This document shows, in pieces, positions 17,094-25,488 of a DNA stretch of 64,000 nucleotides (positions within the stretch are counted from its first letter, which is position 1; each line of letters begins with the position of its first letter). Below the pieces are notes generated by a model. It had not been told where the DNA came from, searched no databases, and saw nothing but the letters and a program-made list of their open reading frames with translations. Origin of the DNA: an uncultured Phocaeicola sp. (GTDB taxonomy: Bacteria > Bacteroidota > Bacteroidia > Bacteroidales > Bacteroidaceae); assembly GCA_944320885.1 (NCBI GenBank), contig CALUJE010000008.1, positions 1 to 64,000 on the forward strand, given 5' to 3'. Position numbers and translations under genes: made by a program.

Positions 17094-17798
17094 ATGAAGA
17101 ATTTGAGAATTGAGTCAGTTATCCTGGCTATCGGTCTGGTGCTGACAGGGTATTTCGTTAAGGCCGGCTTGAACTCCGTGGCAAGCCGCGACCGCGTGGT
17201 AAACGTAAAAGGATTGGCCGAAATGGAAGTACCGGCCGACAAGGTTACCTGGCCACTCATGTACAAGAATCTGGGTAACGACCTGCCTTCTCTTTATGAA
17301 CAGATAAAGACTACAAGCCAGAAAATTGTAAGCTTTCTCACCGCACAAGGTATCAGCCAGGAAGAAATCAGCGTCAATGCTCCCGAAATAATAGACTTGC
17401 AGGCCGAACGGTACAGCAACAATGAACGTATTCCCTATCGGTACAATGTAACTACCGTTATCACCGTAACTTCAAACAAAGTAGACCTGGTACGCAAACT
17501 CATCTCCGAACAGGGCGAACTGCTCAAACAAGGCATTGCCATCAGTGCAGGCGACTATCGTTATAACGTATCATATGATTATACAAGCCTGAACAAAATC
17601 AAGCCTCAGATGATTGAAGAAGCAACCAAAAACGCACGTGCCGCTGCAGAAAAGTTTGCTAAAGACTCAGACAGCAAACTAGGCAAGATAAAAACCGCCT
17701 ATCAGGGACAGTTCAGTATCAGTGACCGCGATGCCAACACGCCTTACATTAAAAAAGTACGCGTAGTAACTACAATAGATTATTCTCTCGAAGACTGA
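17094..17798 (+). CDS. SIMPL-domain (DUF541) membrane-anchored protein
   Basis: A 234-residue protein with an N-terminal hydrophobic anchor or signal (VILAIGLVLTGYFVKAGLN). The SIMPL/DUF541 domain then runs from about residue 30, starting VVNVKGLAEMEVPADKVTW and containing QGISQEEISVNAPEI and NAVTTVITVTS-like strands. The domain is widespread in envelope proteins and its function is mostly unknown; some members are linked to oxidative stress. It follows murQ by 51 bp, has a clear AAAGAAAGG ribosome-binding site and ends at a strong terminator, so it may be the last gene of the murK-murQ unit. Predicted periplasmic or inner-membrane anchored. Confidence 0.75.
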   Translation: MKNLRIESVILAIGLVLTGYFVKAGLNSVASRDRVVNVKGLAEMEVPADKVTWPLMYKNLGNDLPSLYEQIKTTSQKIVSFLTAQGISQEEISVNAPEIIDLQAERYSNNERIPYRYNVTTVITVTSNKVDLVRKLISEQGELLKQGIAISAGDYRYNVSYDYTSLNKIKPQMIEEATKNARAAAEKFAKDSDSKLGKIKTAYQGQFSISDRDANTPYIKKVRVVTTIDYSLED

Positions 17799-17820
17799 TC
17801 ACAAACAAAAAAACATAAAA

Positions 17821-17865
17821 AATTGGCGCAACTATCAGAAAACACGATAAATAGTTGCGCCAATT
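17821..17865 (+). terminator. Strong terminator after the SIMPL gene
   Basis: A perfect 15-bp stem: AATTGGCGCAACTAT (17821-17835) pairs with ATAGTTGCGCCAATT (17851-17865), with a 15-nt loop and a following CATTTTTTT tract. Confidence 0.9.
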
Positions 17866-17878
17866 CATTTTTTTGTAG

Positions 17879-17886
17879 TATCTTCG
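17879..17886 (+). promoter_or_regulatory. Possible -7 box for rpsA (one mismatch)
   Basis: TATCTTCG differs from TAnnTTTG at one position and lies 63 bp before the rpsA ATG, right after the terminator that closes the previous unit. Confidence 0.4.
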
Positions 17887-17949
17887 CGGCCGATTATTAT
17901 AGCAATATAATGTCTAACCCAATTTATTAAAAAAACAACTTATTATTTA

Positions 17950-19737
17950 ATGGAAAACTTAAAGAATGTTGCTCCCATTGAAGACTTCAACTGGGATGCT
18001 TATGAGAATGGCGAAACCGCTACTGGCTTGAGCCACGAAGAGCTTGAAAAAGCTTATGACAACACTTTGAACAAAGTTAACGACCGTGAGGTAGTTGACG
18101 GAACTGTAATCGCTATGAACAAACGTGAAGTTGTAGTTAATATCGGTTACAAATCAGACGGTATCATTCCTTTGAATGAATTCCGCTACAATCCAGACCT
18201 GAAAGTAGGTGATACAGTAGAAGTATACATCGAAAATCAGGAAGACAAGAAAGGTCAATTGATTCTTTCACACAAGAAAGCTCGCGCTGCTCGCTCTTGG
18301 GATCGTGTTAACGCAGCTCTTGACAATGATGAAATCATTAAGGGTTACATCAAGTGCCGCACTAAGGGTGGTATGATTGTTGACGTATTCGGTATCGAAG
18401 CATTCTTGCCGGGTTCTCAAATCGATGTTAAACCTATCCGTGACTACGATGTATTCGTAGGCAAGACTATGGAATTCAAGGTTGTTAAAATCAATCAGGA
18501 ATTCAAGAACGTTGTTGTTTCACACAAAGCTCTTATCGAAGCTGAACTTGAACAACAGAAGAAAGAAATCATCGGTAAACTTGAAAAAGGTCAGGTTCTT
18601 GAAGGAACCGTTAAAAATATTACCTCTTACGGTGTATTCATCGACTTGGGTGGCGTAGACGGTTTGATCCACATCACCGACTTGTCTTGGGGCCGCGTAA
18701 GCGATCCGAAGGAAGTTGTTCAATTAGACCAGAAGTTGAACGTTGTTATCCTTGACTTTGATGACGAAAAGAAACGTATCGCTCTTGGTTTGAAACAACT
18801 TACTCCGCACCCATGGGATGCTCTTGATCCTAACTTGAAGGTAGGTGACCACGTTAAAGGTAAAGTTGTCGTTATGGCTGACTACGGAGCATTCATCGAA
18901 ATCGCTCCGGGCGTAGAAGGATTGATCCACGTATCTGAAATGTCTTGGTCACAACACTTGCGTTCTGCTCAAGACTTCATGAAAGTTGGCGACGAAGTAG
19001 AAGCTGTTATCCTTACTCTTGACCGCGAAGAGCGCAAGATGTCTTTGGGTATCAAACAACTGAAAGCTGACCCATGGGAAACTATCGAAGAGAAATATCC
19101 TGTAGGTTCTAAACACGTTGCTAAAGTACGTAACTTCACTAACTTCGGTGTATTCGTAGAAATCGAAGAAGGTGTTGACGGACTGATCCACATCTCAGAC
19201 CTTTCTTGGACTAAGAAGATTAAACACCCGTCAGAATTCACTCAGATTGGTGCAGACATCGACGTTGTAGTTCTTGAAATAGACAAGGAAAACCGTCGTT
19301 TGAGCCTTGGTCACAAACAACTCGAAGAGAATCCTTGGGATGTATTCGAAACAGTATTTACTGTAGGTTCAGTACACGAAGGAACTATCATCGAAATGTT
19401 GGATAAAGGTGCCGTTATCTCATTGCCTTACGGTGTAGAAGGTTTCGCAACTCCGAAACACCTTGTAAAAGAAGACGGTTCTCAAGCTCAATTGGATGAG
19501 AAACTTCCGTTCAAGGTAATCGAATTCAACAAAGACGCTAAGAGAATCATCCTTTCTCACAGCCGCATTTTCGAAGATGCTGCTAAAGAAGTAAAGGCAG
19601 AAAAGAAAGCTACTGCAAAGAAGGCAGCTAAGAAAGAAGAAGCTCCTATGATTCAGAATCAGGCAGCATCTACTACTCTTGGTGACATCGATGCTTTGGC
19701 AGCTTTGAAAGAGCAGATGGAAGCAAACAAGAAATAA
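17950..19737 (+). CDS. rpsA: 30S ribosomal protein S1
   Basis: 595 residues with six S1 RNA-binding repeats. The later repeats carry clear motifs such as YGVFIDLGGVDGLIHITDLSW, YGAFIEIAPGVEGLIHVSEMSW and FGVFVEIEEGVDGLIHISDLSW (shown here as family markers), and the first two repeats are more divergent, as usual. S1 binds mRNA leaders on the 30S subunit and helps open structure. The C-terminal tail (about 550-595) is Lys/Ala-rich (KKATAKKAAKKEEAP). Codon choice is strongly biased, consistent with high expression. It stands alone between two terminators. Confidence 0.95.
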   Translation: MENLKNVAPIEDFNWDAYENGETATGLSHEELEKAYDNTLNKVNDREVVDGTVIAMNKREVVVNIGYKSDGIIPLNEFRYNPDLKVGDTVEVYIENQEDKKGQLILSHKKARAARSWDRVNAALDNDEIIKGYIKCRTKGGMIVDVFGIEAFLPGSQIDVKPIRDYDVFVGKTMEFKVVKINQEFKNVVVSHKALIEAELEQQKKEIIGKLEKGQVLEGTVKNITSYGVFIDLGGVDGLIHITDLSWGRVSDPKEVVQLDQKLNVVILDFDDEKKRIALGLKQLTPHPWDALDPNLKVGDHVKGKVVVMADYGAFIEIAPGVEGLIHVSEMSWSQHLRSAQDFMKVGDEVEAVILTLDREERKMSLGIKQLKADPWETIEEKYPVGSKHVAKVRNFTNFGVFVEIEEGVDGLIHISDLSWTKKIKHPSEFTQIGADIDVVVLEIDKENRRLSLGHKQLEENPWDVFETVFTVGSVHEGTIIEMLDKGAVISLPYGVEGFATPKHLVKEDGSQAQLDEKLPFKVIEFNKDAKRIILSHSRIFEDAAKEVKAEKKATAKKAAKKEEAPMIQNQAASTTLGDIDALAALKEQMEANKK

Positions 19738-19764
19738 AAAATAAATCTCTCTTTTTATAATTGC

Positions 19765-19798
19765 GAGAGACTGTAAGGCTCAGACTTTACAGTCTCTC
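19765..19798 (+). terminator. Terminator after rpsA
   Basis: GAGAGACTGTAA (19765-19776) pairs with TTACAGTCTCTC (19787-19798), a 12-bp stem with a 10-nt loop, then TTTTATTAT. Confidence 0.88.
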
Positions 19799-19924
19799 TT
19801 TTATTATGTTCAAAAAGACGGCCGTAAATAAAAAAATCATAAGAAGTAATTTGAAAAATCATAGCCTTCTTCTCAAAAATCATAAGATATAAAAAATAAA
19901 TCAATATCCTTCATTTTTTTTCAT

Positions 19925-19932
19925 TACATTTG
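19925..19932 (+). promoter_or_regulatory. -7 box overlapping the rnz start region
   Basis: TACATTTG matches TAnnTTTG and ends only 6 bp before the rnz ATG at 19939. If used, the transcript would begin at or within a few bases of the start codon, that is, nearly leaderless. Confidence 0.55.
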
Positions 19933-19938
19933 TGCGAT

Positions 19939-20853
19939 ATGGAGAAATTCGAAGTCAATATATTAGGATGCGGCTCAGCCTTGCCCACAACAAGACACAA
20001 CGCCAGTTCACAGGTGCTAAACATCCGTGAAAAACTTTTTATGATTGACTGTGGAGAAGGGACACAAACACAGCTCCGCCGTTCGAAACTTAAATTTTCA
20101 CGGCTCAACCACATATTCATATCACACCTGCATGGCGACCACTGTTTTGGTCTTATTGGTCTGCTGTCTACCTTCGGACTGTTAGGACGCACAGCGACCA
20201 TGCACATTTATTCTCCCAAAGAACTGGAAAGTCTGATGCTTCCGCAAATTGACTTCTTCTGCAAAGGGATGGATTATAAAATAGAATTTCATCCGTTTGA
20301 GACCCAACAACCCACTCTGATATACGATGACCGCTCGGTATGTGTAGAAACCATCCCGCTGAAACATCGAATTCCATGCTGCGGATTTCTGTTCAAGGAA
20401 AAAGCTACCGCCAATCATATAAAGCGGGACATGATTGATTTTTATCACATCCCTACATATGCCATCAACCGGATAAAGAATGGAGAAGACTACGTATTGG
20501 AAGACGGTACCATAGTGCCCAACAGCAGGCTTACAACTCCATCGGCTCAACCGAGAAGTTATGCCTATTGCTCTGATACCATCTACAATCCGCAAATACT
20601 GGAACAAATAAGAAATGTAGACATGCTTTATCACGAAGCAACGTTTGCGGAGAGTGAAGCCGGAAGAGCCAAAGAAACGTTCCATACAACGGCTGCACAA
20701 GCGGCACAACTGGCAAAAGATGCGAATGTGAAGCGTCTCCTTATCGGACACTATTCCGCCAGATATGACGACGAATCGGTTCTGTTGAAAGAAGCACAGG
20801 CAATTTTCCCAAACACGACAGCTTCGAAAGAAAACCTGTGCATCGCATTATGA
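19939..20853 (+). CDS. rnz: Ribonuclease Z
   Basis: A 304-residue metallo-beta-lactamase-fold nuclease. Starts MEKFEVNILGCGSALPTTRH; the zinc motif is SHLHGDHCFGLIGLL; later ligands are in YCSDT and LLIGHYSARY. RNase Z cuts tRNA precursors at the 3' end before CCA addition. A frame from an upstream TTG (19930) exists, but the ATG at 19939 is the natural start. It stands alone after the rpsA terminator; the ECF sigma gene follows after 46 bp. Confidence 0.93.
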   Translation: MEKFEVNILGCGSALPTTRHNASSQVLNIREKLFMIDCGEGTQTQLRRSKLKFSRLNHIFISHLHGDHCFGLIGLLSTFGLLGRTATMHIYSPKELESLMLPQIDFFCKGMDYKIEFHPFETQQPTLIYDDRSVCVETIPLKHRIPCCGFLFKEKATANHIKRDMIDFYHIPTYAINRIKNGEDYVLEDGTIVPNSRLTTPSAQPRSYAYCSDTIYNPQILEQIRNVDMLYHEATFAESEAGRAKETFHTTAAQAAQLAKDANVKRLLIGHYSARYDDESVLLKEAQAIFPNTTASKENLCIAL

Positions 20854-20899
20854 TATAAGAGACATCCAATAAAAACTAAGCGCCTATTCAAAAAGCTTC

Positions 20900-21451
20900 A
20901 TGAAGATATACGACGAAAATACAATTATAGAACAACTGCACAACCCACAAACCCAACGGGCCGCATTTGAAACTGTAGTAAACCAATACAGTGAGCAACT
21001 ATACTGGCAAATTCGCCGCATGGTCTTGTCACATGATGACGCCAATGACTTGCTTCAAAATACATTCATCAAGGCATGGACACACATTGACTATTTTCGT
21101 GGAGACGCAAAAATCGCTACCTGGCTGTACAGAATTGCACTGAATGAATGCCTTACATTCTTAAGCAAGCAGCAGAACAGTCAGGCCGTCCCACTAGATG
21201 ACCCACAAGCATCTGCCATAAGCAAACTGGAAAGTGATCCGTACTTTAATGGAGATGAAACACAGCTTCTTTTGCAAAAAGCTATTCAGGCCTTACCCGA
21301 AAAACAAAGAATGGTATTCAATCTGAAGTATTATCAGGATATGAAATATGAAGAAATATCAGAAATCCTGGGTACAACCGTAGGAGCATTGAAAGCATCT
21401 TACCACTATGCCGTGAAAAAGATAGAAGCTTTTTTAAAAGAATCACTTTAA
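20900..21451 (+). CDS. ECF-type RNA polymerase sigma factor
   Basis: 183 residues. Region 2 is FETVVNQYSEQLYWQIRRMV with HDDANDLLQNTFIKAWTHID, and region 4 is ALPEKQRMVFNLKYYQDMKY then EEISEILGTTVGALKASYHY, the classic sigma-70 region 4.2 helix-turn-helix. It directs RNA polymerase to a dedicated promoter set. The next two genes encode a single-pass membrane protein and a secreted helical protein, so envelope-stress signalling is likely: sigma factor, anti-sigma factor and periplasmic sensor. No FecR-type anti-sigma gene is beside it, which argues against the SusC-linked signal-transfer type. Confidence 0.88.
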   Translation: MKIYDENTIIEQLHNPQTQRAAFETVVNQYSEQLYWQIRRMVLSHDDANDLLQNTFIKAWTHIDYFRGDAKIATWLYRIALNECLTFLSKQQNSQAVPLDDPQASAISKLESDPYFNGDETQLLLQKAIQALPEKQRMVFNLKYYQDMKYEEISEILGTTVGALKASYHYAVKKIEAFLKESL

Positions 21452-21502
21452 ACCTTGTAATTATACAATGGTCTAATCAATAAAAAGAACTCATAAAAAA
21501 GT

Positions 21503-21910
21503 ATGGCAAACATAAACAACATGAACAACAGAAAACTAGATGATATTATTAGCAAAGACAAAAATCCGTTCACTGTGCCTGAAGGATATTTTGAACAACT
21601 GACTGAAAACATAATGAACCGCATTCCGGAAAAAGAGCCTGCAGTACCTCAGACGATTCACATAACGACGTGGCAACGCATTAAACCATGGTTTTATATG
21701 GCTGCAATGTTCTGCATCATCATGATAACTGCTCGCTACATGCTTATACCATCATCTAACGAACAAATGGCCTCAAAAAACCCGACCAAGCCCTCTTCTG
21801 CCACCGAATATTCATATACCGATGAATATATAGAAGAAACCATAATGAACATGCAGGCCGATGATTACACTGTATATTGCTATCTGACAGACAATGATAG
21901 TGAAAGCTAA
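21503..21910 (+). CDS. Small single-pass membrane protein, candidate anti-sigma factor
   Basis: 135 residues. The N-terminal cytoplasmic part (about 1-70) includes NPFTVPEGYFEQLTENIMNR, a type of sequence I associate with proteins next to ECF sigma genes in Bacteroidales. One hydrophobic helix follows (WFYMAAMFCIIMITARYML, about residues 69-87), then an outer part rich in Ser, Tyr and acidic residues. This layout fits a membrane-anchored anti-sigma factor holding the sigma factor encoded upstream. It lies 51 bp after the sigma gene. Family membership is inferred from position and layout, not from a clear domain. Confidence 0.55.
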   Translation: MANINNMNNRKLDDIISKDKNPFTVPEGYFEQLTENIMNRIPEKEPAVPQTIHITTWQRIKPWFYMAAMFCIIMITARYMLIPSSNEQMASKNPTKPSSATEYSYTDEYIEETIMNMQADDYTVYCYLTDNDSES

Positions 21911-21926
21911 TAAACAAAAATACAAT

Positions 21927-22367
21927 ATGAAGACAATTATCATATCTATCCTATTCATACTGATTGGAAATTTCAATGCATTCGCCTGCGGTAATCCGTT
22001 GGAAAACATCTCAAAGGAAGAGTTCCGCAAAAAGCAGAAAGAATTTTTCATTCGCGAAGCGAAGCTCACTCCCAAAGAAGCCAACTACTTCTTTCCCCTG
22101 TATTTTGAATTGCAGGACAAAAAGAAAGTACTGACCGACGACGCCAACTCAAAAAGGAACAAAGCTTTGAAACAGGAGCTTAATGAACTGCAATACAAGT
22201 CAGTGATAGATCAAATCATGAATATTCAGGTAAAACTGGAAAAGCTGGAACAAGAATATATTGACAAGTATAGAAAAGTTCTCAGCAATAAAAAGATATT
22301 CAAAATCATGACTACTGAAGTAAAATTCAGAAAAGAAATGCTTAAGAGCATGCGAAAAAGCAAGTAA
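21927..22367 (+). CDS. Secreted helical protein, Spy/CpxP-like in layout
   Basis: A 146-residue protein with a signal peptide (MKTIIISILFILIGNFNAFA) and a highly charged, almost all-helical mature part. The segments EEFRKKQKEFFIREAKLTPK and EANYFFPLYFELQDKKK resemble the LTxxQ-type region of periplasmic Spy/CpxP sensors. An earlier ATG at 21894 would overlap the upstream gene and bury the signal peptide, so I use 21927. The gene follows the candidate anti-sigma gene closely and is probably in the same operon. A chaperone or sensor role in the periplasm is inferred. Confidence 0.6.
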   Translation: MKTIIISILFILIGNFNAFACGNPLENISKEEFRKKQKEFFIREAKLTPKEANYFFPLYFELQDKKKVLTDDANSKRNKALKQELNELQYKSVIDQIMNIQVKLEKLEQEYIDKYRKVLSNKKIFKIMTTEVKFRKEMLKSMRKSK

Positions 22368-22400
22368 CCATCCTATTGGGTAAAAATTATAATAATTCTT

Positions 22401-22431
22401 TTGGCACATCAAAAATGAATTATTACCTTTG
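22401..22431 (+). promoter_or_regulatory. Promoter for ribosomal protein L31 gene
   Basis: TTG at 22401-22403 (within TTTTGG) lies 20 bp before TACCTTTG (22424-22431). This is a good Bacteroidota -33/-7 pair. Transcription would begin near 22438, giving a leader of about 74 nt. Confidence 0.75.
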
Positions 22432-22511
22432 CCACCCGAATTGAGACCATTACACAATATTTTTGTTACCAGCAAAATATTAACTAATTTATAAAAACAA
22501 TAAATACTGAC

Positions 22512-22766
22512 ATGAAAAAAGGTATTCATCCAGAAAACTATCGTCCGGTAGTATTTAAAGATATGTCAAACGGTGACATGTTCCTTTCTCGCTCAACTTG
22601 TGCTACTAAAGATACCGTTGAATTTGAAGGTGAAACTTATCCTTGTGTTAAGCTTGAAATCTCTAGCTCTTCACATCCGTTCTACACTGGTAAATCTAAA
22701 TTGGTAGATACAGCAGGACGTGTTGATAAGTTCATGAGCCGTTATGGTAATGCCAGAAAGAAATAA
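22512..22766 (+). CDS. rpmE2: 50S ribosomal protein L31, type B
   Basis: 84 residues: [20 protein letters not shown] at the start and [20 protein letters not shown] near the end are standard for L31. It lacks the four-Cys zinc set of type A and has the longer type B form. It sits on the large subunit and forms a bridge to the small subunit. Single-gene unit with its own promoter and terminator; strong codon bias fits high expression. Confidence 0.93.
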   Translation: MKKGIHPENYRPVVFKDMSNGDMFLSRSTCATKDTVEFEGETYPCVKLEISSSSHPFYTGKSKLVDTAGRVDKFMSRYGNARKK

Positions 22767-22788
22767 TCAAAGCTACAAAATAACAAAT

Positions 22789-22820
22789 AAAGGTTTGCCC
22801 AAGAAAAACGGCAAACCTTT
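22789..22820 (+). terminator. Terminator after rpmE2
   Basis: AAAGGTTTGCC (22789-22799) pairs with GGCAAACCTTT (22810-22820), followed by TTTTG. Confidence 0.85.
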
Positions 22821-22979
22821 TTTGTTTATACATACCCTACCCTGCGGCCATACCCAAAGGAATCCATTTTCAACTCTTCCAAAAAAGAAAGAATATTAAT
22901 ATACAACAATACCGACTCCGAATAACTTAAAATCAATGAAAACTTATATATGTTTATGCGTTTTCTAAAAGAATTCATT

Positions 22980-22987
22980 TACTTTTG
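22980..22987 (+). promoter_or_regulatory. -7 box for the amidase/MlaD unit
   Basis: TACTTTTG, 18 bp before the ATG at 23006. The -33 region is not consensus. Confidence 0.55.
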
Positions 22988-23005
22988 CACATTATAACAC
23001 AAATC

Positions 23006-24223
23006 ATGAACAAACAAATAAAAAGATACACACTATTACTTTGTTTGAGCAGCATACTATCATGCTTCTGCATGACCGGTTATGCAAAAGACTTTATAGT
23101 TGTGCTTGATGCAGGGCATGGAGGTCATGATGCAGGAGCCGTCGGACGCATATCCAAGGAAAAAAACATAAATCTTAAGGTCGCACTAGCCGTAGGACAA
23201 CTGTTATCACAAAAGCATAATGACATTAAAGTTGTATACACCCGCAAAAGTGACAAGTTTATTCCATTACATGAACGTGCCGATATCGCCAACAATGCCA
23301 AGGCTGATATCTTCGTATCAATACATACCAATTCACTTCCTAAAGGAAAAATAGCAAGAGGTACAGAAACTTATACATTAGGACTTCATCGAAGCAAAGA
23401 AAATCTGGCTGTAGCACAAAAGGAAAATGCGGTCATCCTCATAGAGAGTGATTACAAGCAACGCTATGCAGGCTTTAACCCGAACTCAGCCGAAAGTTAT
23501 ATCATGTTTGAGTTTATACAGGACAAGAACATGCAGCAGAGTATCAATCTGGCACAATTCGTACAAAACCAATTCCGCATAACAGCACAACGCAATGACA
23601 GAGGTGTCCGGCAAGCAGGATTCCTGGTGCTCCACGCTACTTCCATGCCCAGTATTCTCGTTGAGCTTGGATACATTTCTACTCCAGATGAGGAAAAATA
23701 CCTGAATTCGTCAAAAGGTATACAAGATTTAAGCAAAAGCATTTATCAGGCCATTTTGAACTATAAACAAAAAAGCAGGCATGGTAACACAACAGTAATA
23801 ACAGAAGATGCATCGGATACTCTAACTGAAATCTCAGAAGAAAGCCGAAAGGAAGAAAGCCGACAGACAGAAAAACCAGCTACCAAACAAACTTCCGTTA
23901 AACAAAGAAAAGAGATATCCGACCAAGTTGATACCAATACAGACACAGACAAACCTGTTTTCAAAATTCAGATACTCACGGCATCCAGTCCGCTAAAAGC
24001 AACCGACAGACGCCTGAAAGGCCTGAAGCCTGTGGAATATTATAAAGAAAACGGAATTTACAAATATACATATGGCGCATCGACCGACTATAATAAGATA
24101 TACAGAATGCGAAAAGAAATCCTCCACAAGTTCAAAGATGCCTTCATCATAGCTTTTAAAGGAGACAGCAAAATGAACGTACAGGAAGCAATTCAGGAAT
24201 TTAAGCGAAACAGAAAAAAATAA
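23006..24223 (+). CDS. N-acetylmuramoyl-L-alanine amidase with SPOR domain
   Basis: 405 residues from the ATG at 23006. A signal peptide (TLLLCLSSILSCFCMTGYA) precedes the Amidase_3 domain (about 30-255): VLDAGHGGHDAGAVG carries the first zinc His, ADIFVSIHTNS the second, and PSILVELGYIST the catalytic Glu. A Lys/Glu/Thr-rich linker follows, and the C terminus (about 315-405) is SPOR-like (FKIQILTASSPL), which binds peptide-free glycan at the division site. The enzyme cuts the bond between MurNAc and L-Ala during daughter-cell separation. An upstream TTG at 22985 is unlikely, because the -7 box overlaps it. The MlaD-like gene follows after 20 bp. Confidence 0.9.
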   Translation: MNKQIKRYTLLLCLSSILSCFCMTGYAKDFIVVLDAGHGGHDAGAVGRISKEKNINLKVALAVGQLLSQKHNDIKVVYTRKSDKFIPLHERADIANNAKADIFVSIHTNSLPKGKIARGTETYTLGLHRSKENLAVAQKENAVILIESDYKQRYAGFNPNSAESYIMFEFIQDKNMQQSINLAQFVQNQFRITAQRNDRGVRQAGFLVLHATSMPSILVELGYISTPDEEKYLNSSKGIQDLSKSIYQAILNYKQKSRHGNTTVITEDASDTLTEISEESRKEESRQTEKPATKQTSVKQRKEISDQVDTNTDTDKPVFKIQILTASSPLKATDRRLKGLKPVEYYKENGIYKYTYGASTDYNKIYRMRKEILHKFKDAFIIAFKGDSKMNVQEAIQEFKRNRKK

Positions 24224-24243
24224 CTTTAAAAAGAACCATAACT

Positions 24244-25137
24244 ATGAAATATATAACAAAAGAAATAAAGATTGCAGTTACCGGCATTATAGCTGTAGTA
24301 ATACTCTTTTTCGGAATAAAATTCCTTAAAGGAATAAATATGTTCAAGGCAAGCAATTACTATTACGTAACCTATGACAACATTGGCGGACTAACCGTAT
24401 CCAGCCCTGTTTACGCAGACGGATACAATATCGGTAGCGTACGCTCCATCAACTATAATTATAACCTTCCAGGCCATGTCACCGTAGAGATTGAGGTCGA
24501 CAAAGATATGCGCATCCCTAAAGGAAGTGAAGCAGAACTCGTAACAGAAATGCTGGGAACAGTAAAACTGAACCTGTTATTGGCAAACAATCCCCGCGAA
24601 CGGCTTAACGTAGGCGACACGATAAAAGGACACGGAAATAACGGACTGATGGGTGAAGCACAAAAGATGATACCGGTCATACAAGACATGTTGCCAAAAC
24701 TGGATTCCATATTAAACTCATTAAACAATCTGTTGTCCGATCCGGCTTTGTCTGCTACATTACACAATACAGAACAGATTACGGCCAATCTGACCACAAC
24801 AACCCGACAAATCAACAACCTGCTCCAAAATGACATTCCTGAAATTACAGGCAAACTGAATCATATCGGAGATAATTTTGTAACCATAAGCGACAATTTA
24901 AGCCAAACAGATTATAACGCACTATTACAAAAGATAGATTTAACCTTAGGCAACATTGCCCTTATGACTGATAAATTCAACAGAACTGACAATACACTTG
25001 GCCTGTTATTAAATGACAGTACATTATATAATAACCTGAACAGAACGACATACAATGCAGCATCTCTGCTTGAAGATTTGAAATCTCATCCTAAACGTTA
25101 TGTACATTTTTCTCTTTTCGGCAGAAAAGACAAATAA
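24244..25137 (+). CDS. MCE/MlaD-family lipid-transport protein
   Basis: 297 residues with an N-terminal membrane anchor (IAVTGIIAVVILFFGIKFL) and an MCE domain (about 38-115; YDNIGGLTVSSPVYADGYNI and GSVRSI). The C-terminal part (about 150-297) is helical, with repeated LNSLNNLL-type leucine/asparagine stretches. MlaD-type proteins sit in the periplasm as rings that move phospholipids between membranes with an ABC transporter; the permease and ATPase genes are not in this window next to it. It follows the amidase gene by 20 bp, a pairing I recognise from other Bacteroidales, so the two may be co-regulated. Confidence 0.85.
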   Translation: MKYITKEIKIAVTGIIAVVILFFGIKFLKGINMFKASNYYYVTYDNIGGLTVSSPVYADGYNIGSVRSINYNYNLPGHVTVEIEVDKDMRIPKGSEAELVTEMLGTVKLNLLLANNPRERLNVGDTIKGHGNNGLMGEAQKMIPVIQDMLPKLDSILNSLNNLLSDPALSATLHNTEQITANLTTTTRQINNLLQNDIPEITGKLNHIGDNFVTISDNLSQTDYNALLQKIDLTLGNIALMTDKFNRTDNTLGLLLNDSTLYNNLNRTTYNAASLLEDLKSHPKRYVHFSLFGRKDK

Positions 25138-25488
25138 TACAAAAAACAGCGTTATATAGATTTAGTCTAAATTACGAACAGAGAAAAACGGAGATTAAAA
25201 ATGTCTATAACTCCCTATTTATCAAGTATGGAAAATATCAGGATAAAAACAAGTATTTATGAAAGAAACGAACATAACAACTATAAATTACTAAGATACA
25301 AGCACTTCAATATATACAAAACACATAAAGCACAATGCTCTTAAGCATAATTTCATAATGAATTGAAAGAAAGATATTTAGTACTAATATCAAATATGCA
25401 AGAAAATAGTGATTTGTTTTTTTAGAATTATATTCCCTATTTTGCACCGTAGAAGTTTGACAAGTAAATAAATGTTTTTTTAAGTCCT
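25138..25488. other. AT-rich intergenic stretch before dnaA
   Basis: No gene is supported. A possible 47-codon frame at 25201-25344 has no clear ribosome-binding site or homology signal. I see no DnaA-box cluster. The only regulatory candidate is TTTG (25413-25416) plus TATTTTG (25439-25445) upstream of dnaA; the second is one base short of TAnnTTTG. Confidence 0.5.
25413..25445 (+). promoter_or_regulatory. Possible dnaA promoter
   Basis: TTTG at 25413-25416 and TATTTTG at 25439-25445, 22 bp apart. The -7 box is one base shorter than TAnnTTTG, so this is a weak call. Confidence 0.3.

Noticed and set aside
25201..25344. Small open frame of 47 codons before dnaA
   Set aside because: No ribosome-binding site, no recognisable motif, and strongly AT-rich sequence that gives such frames by chance.
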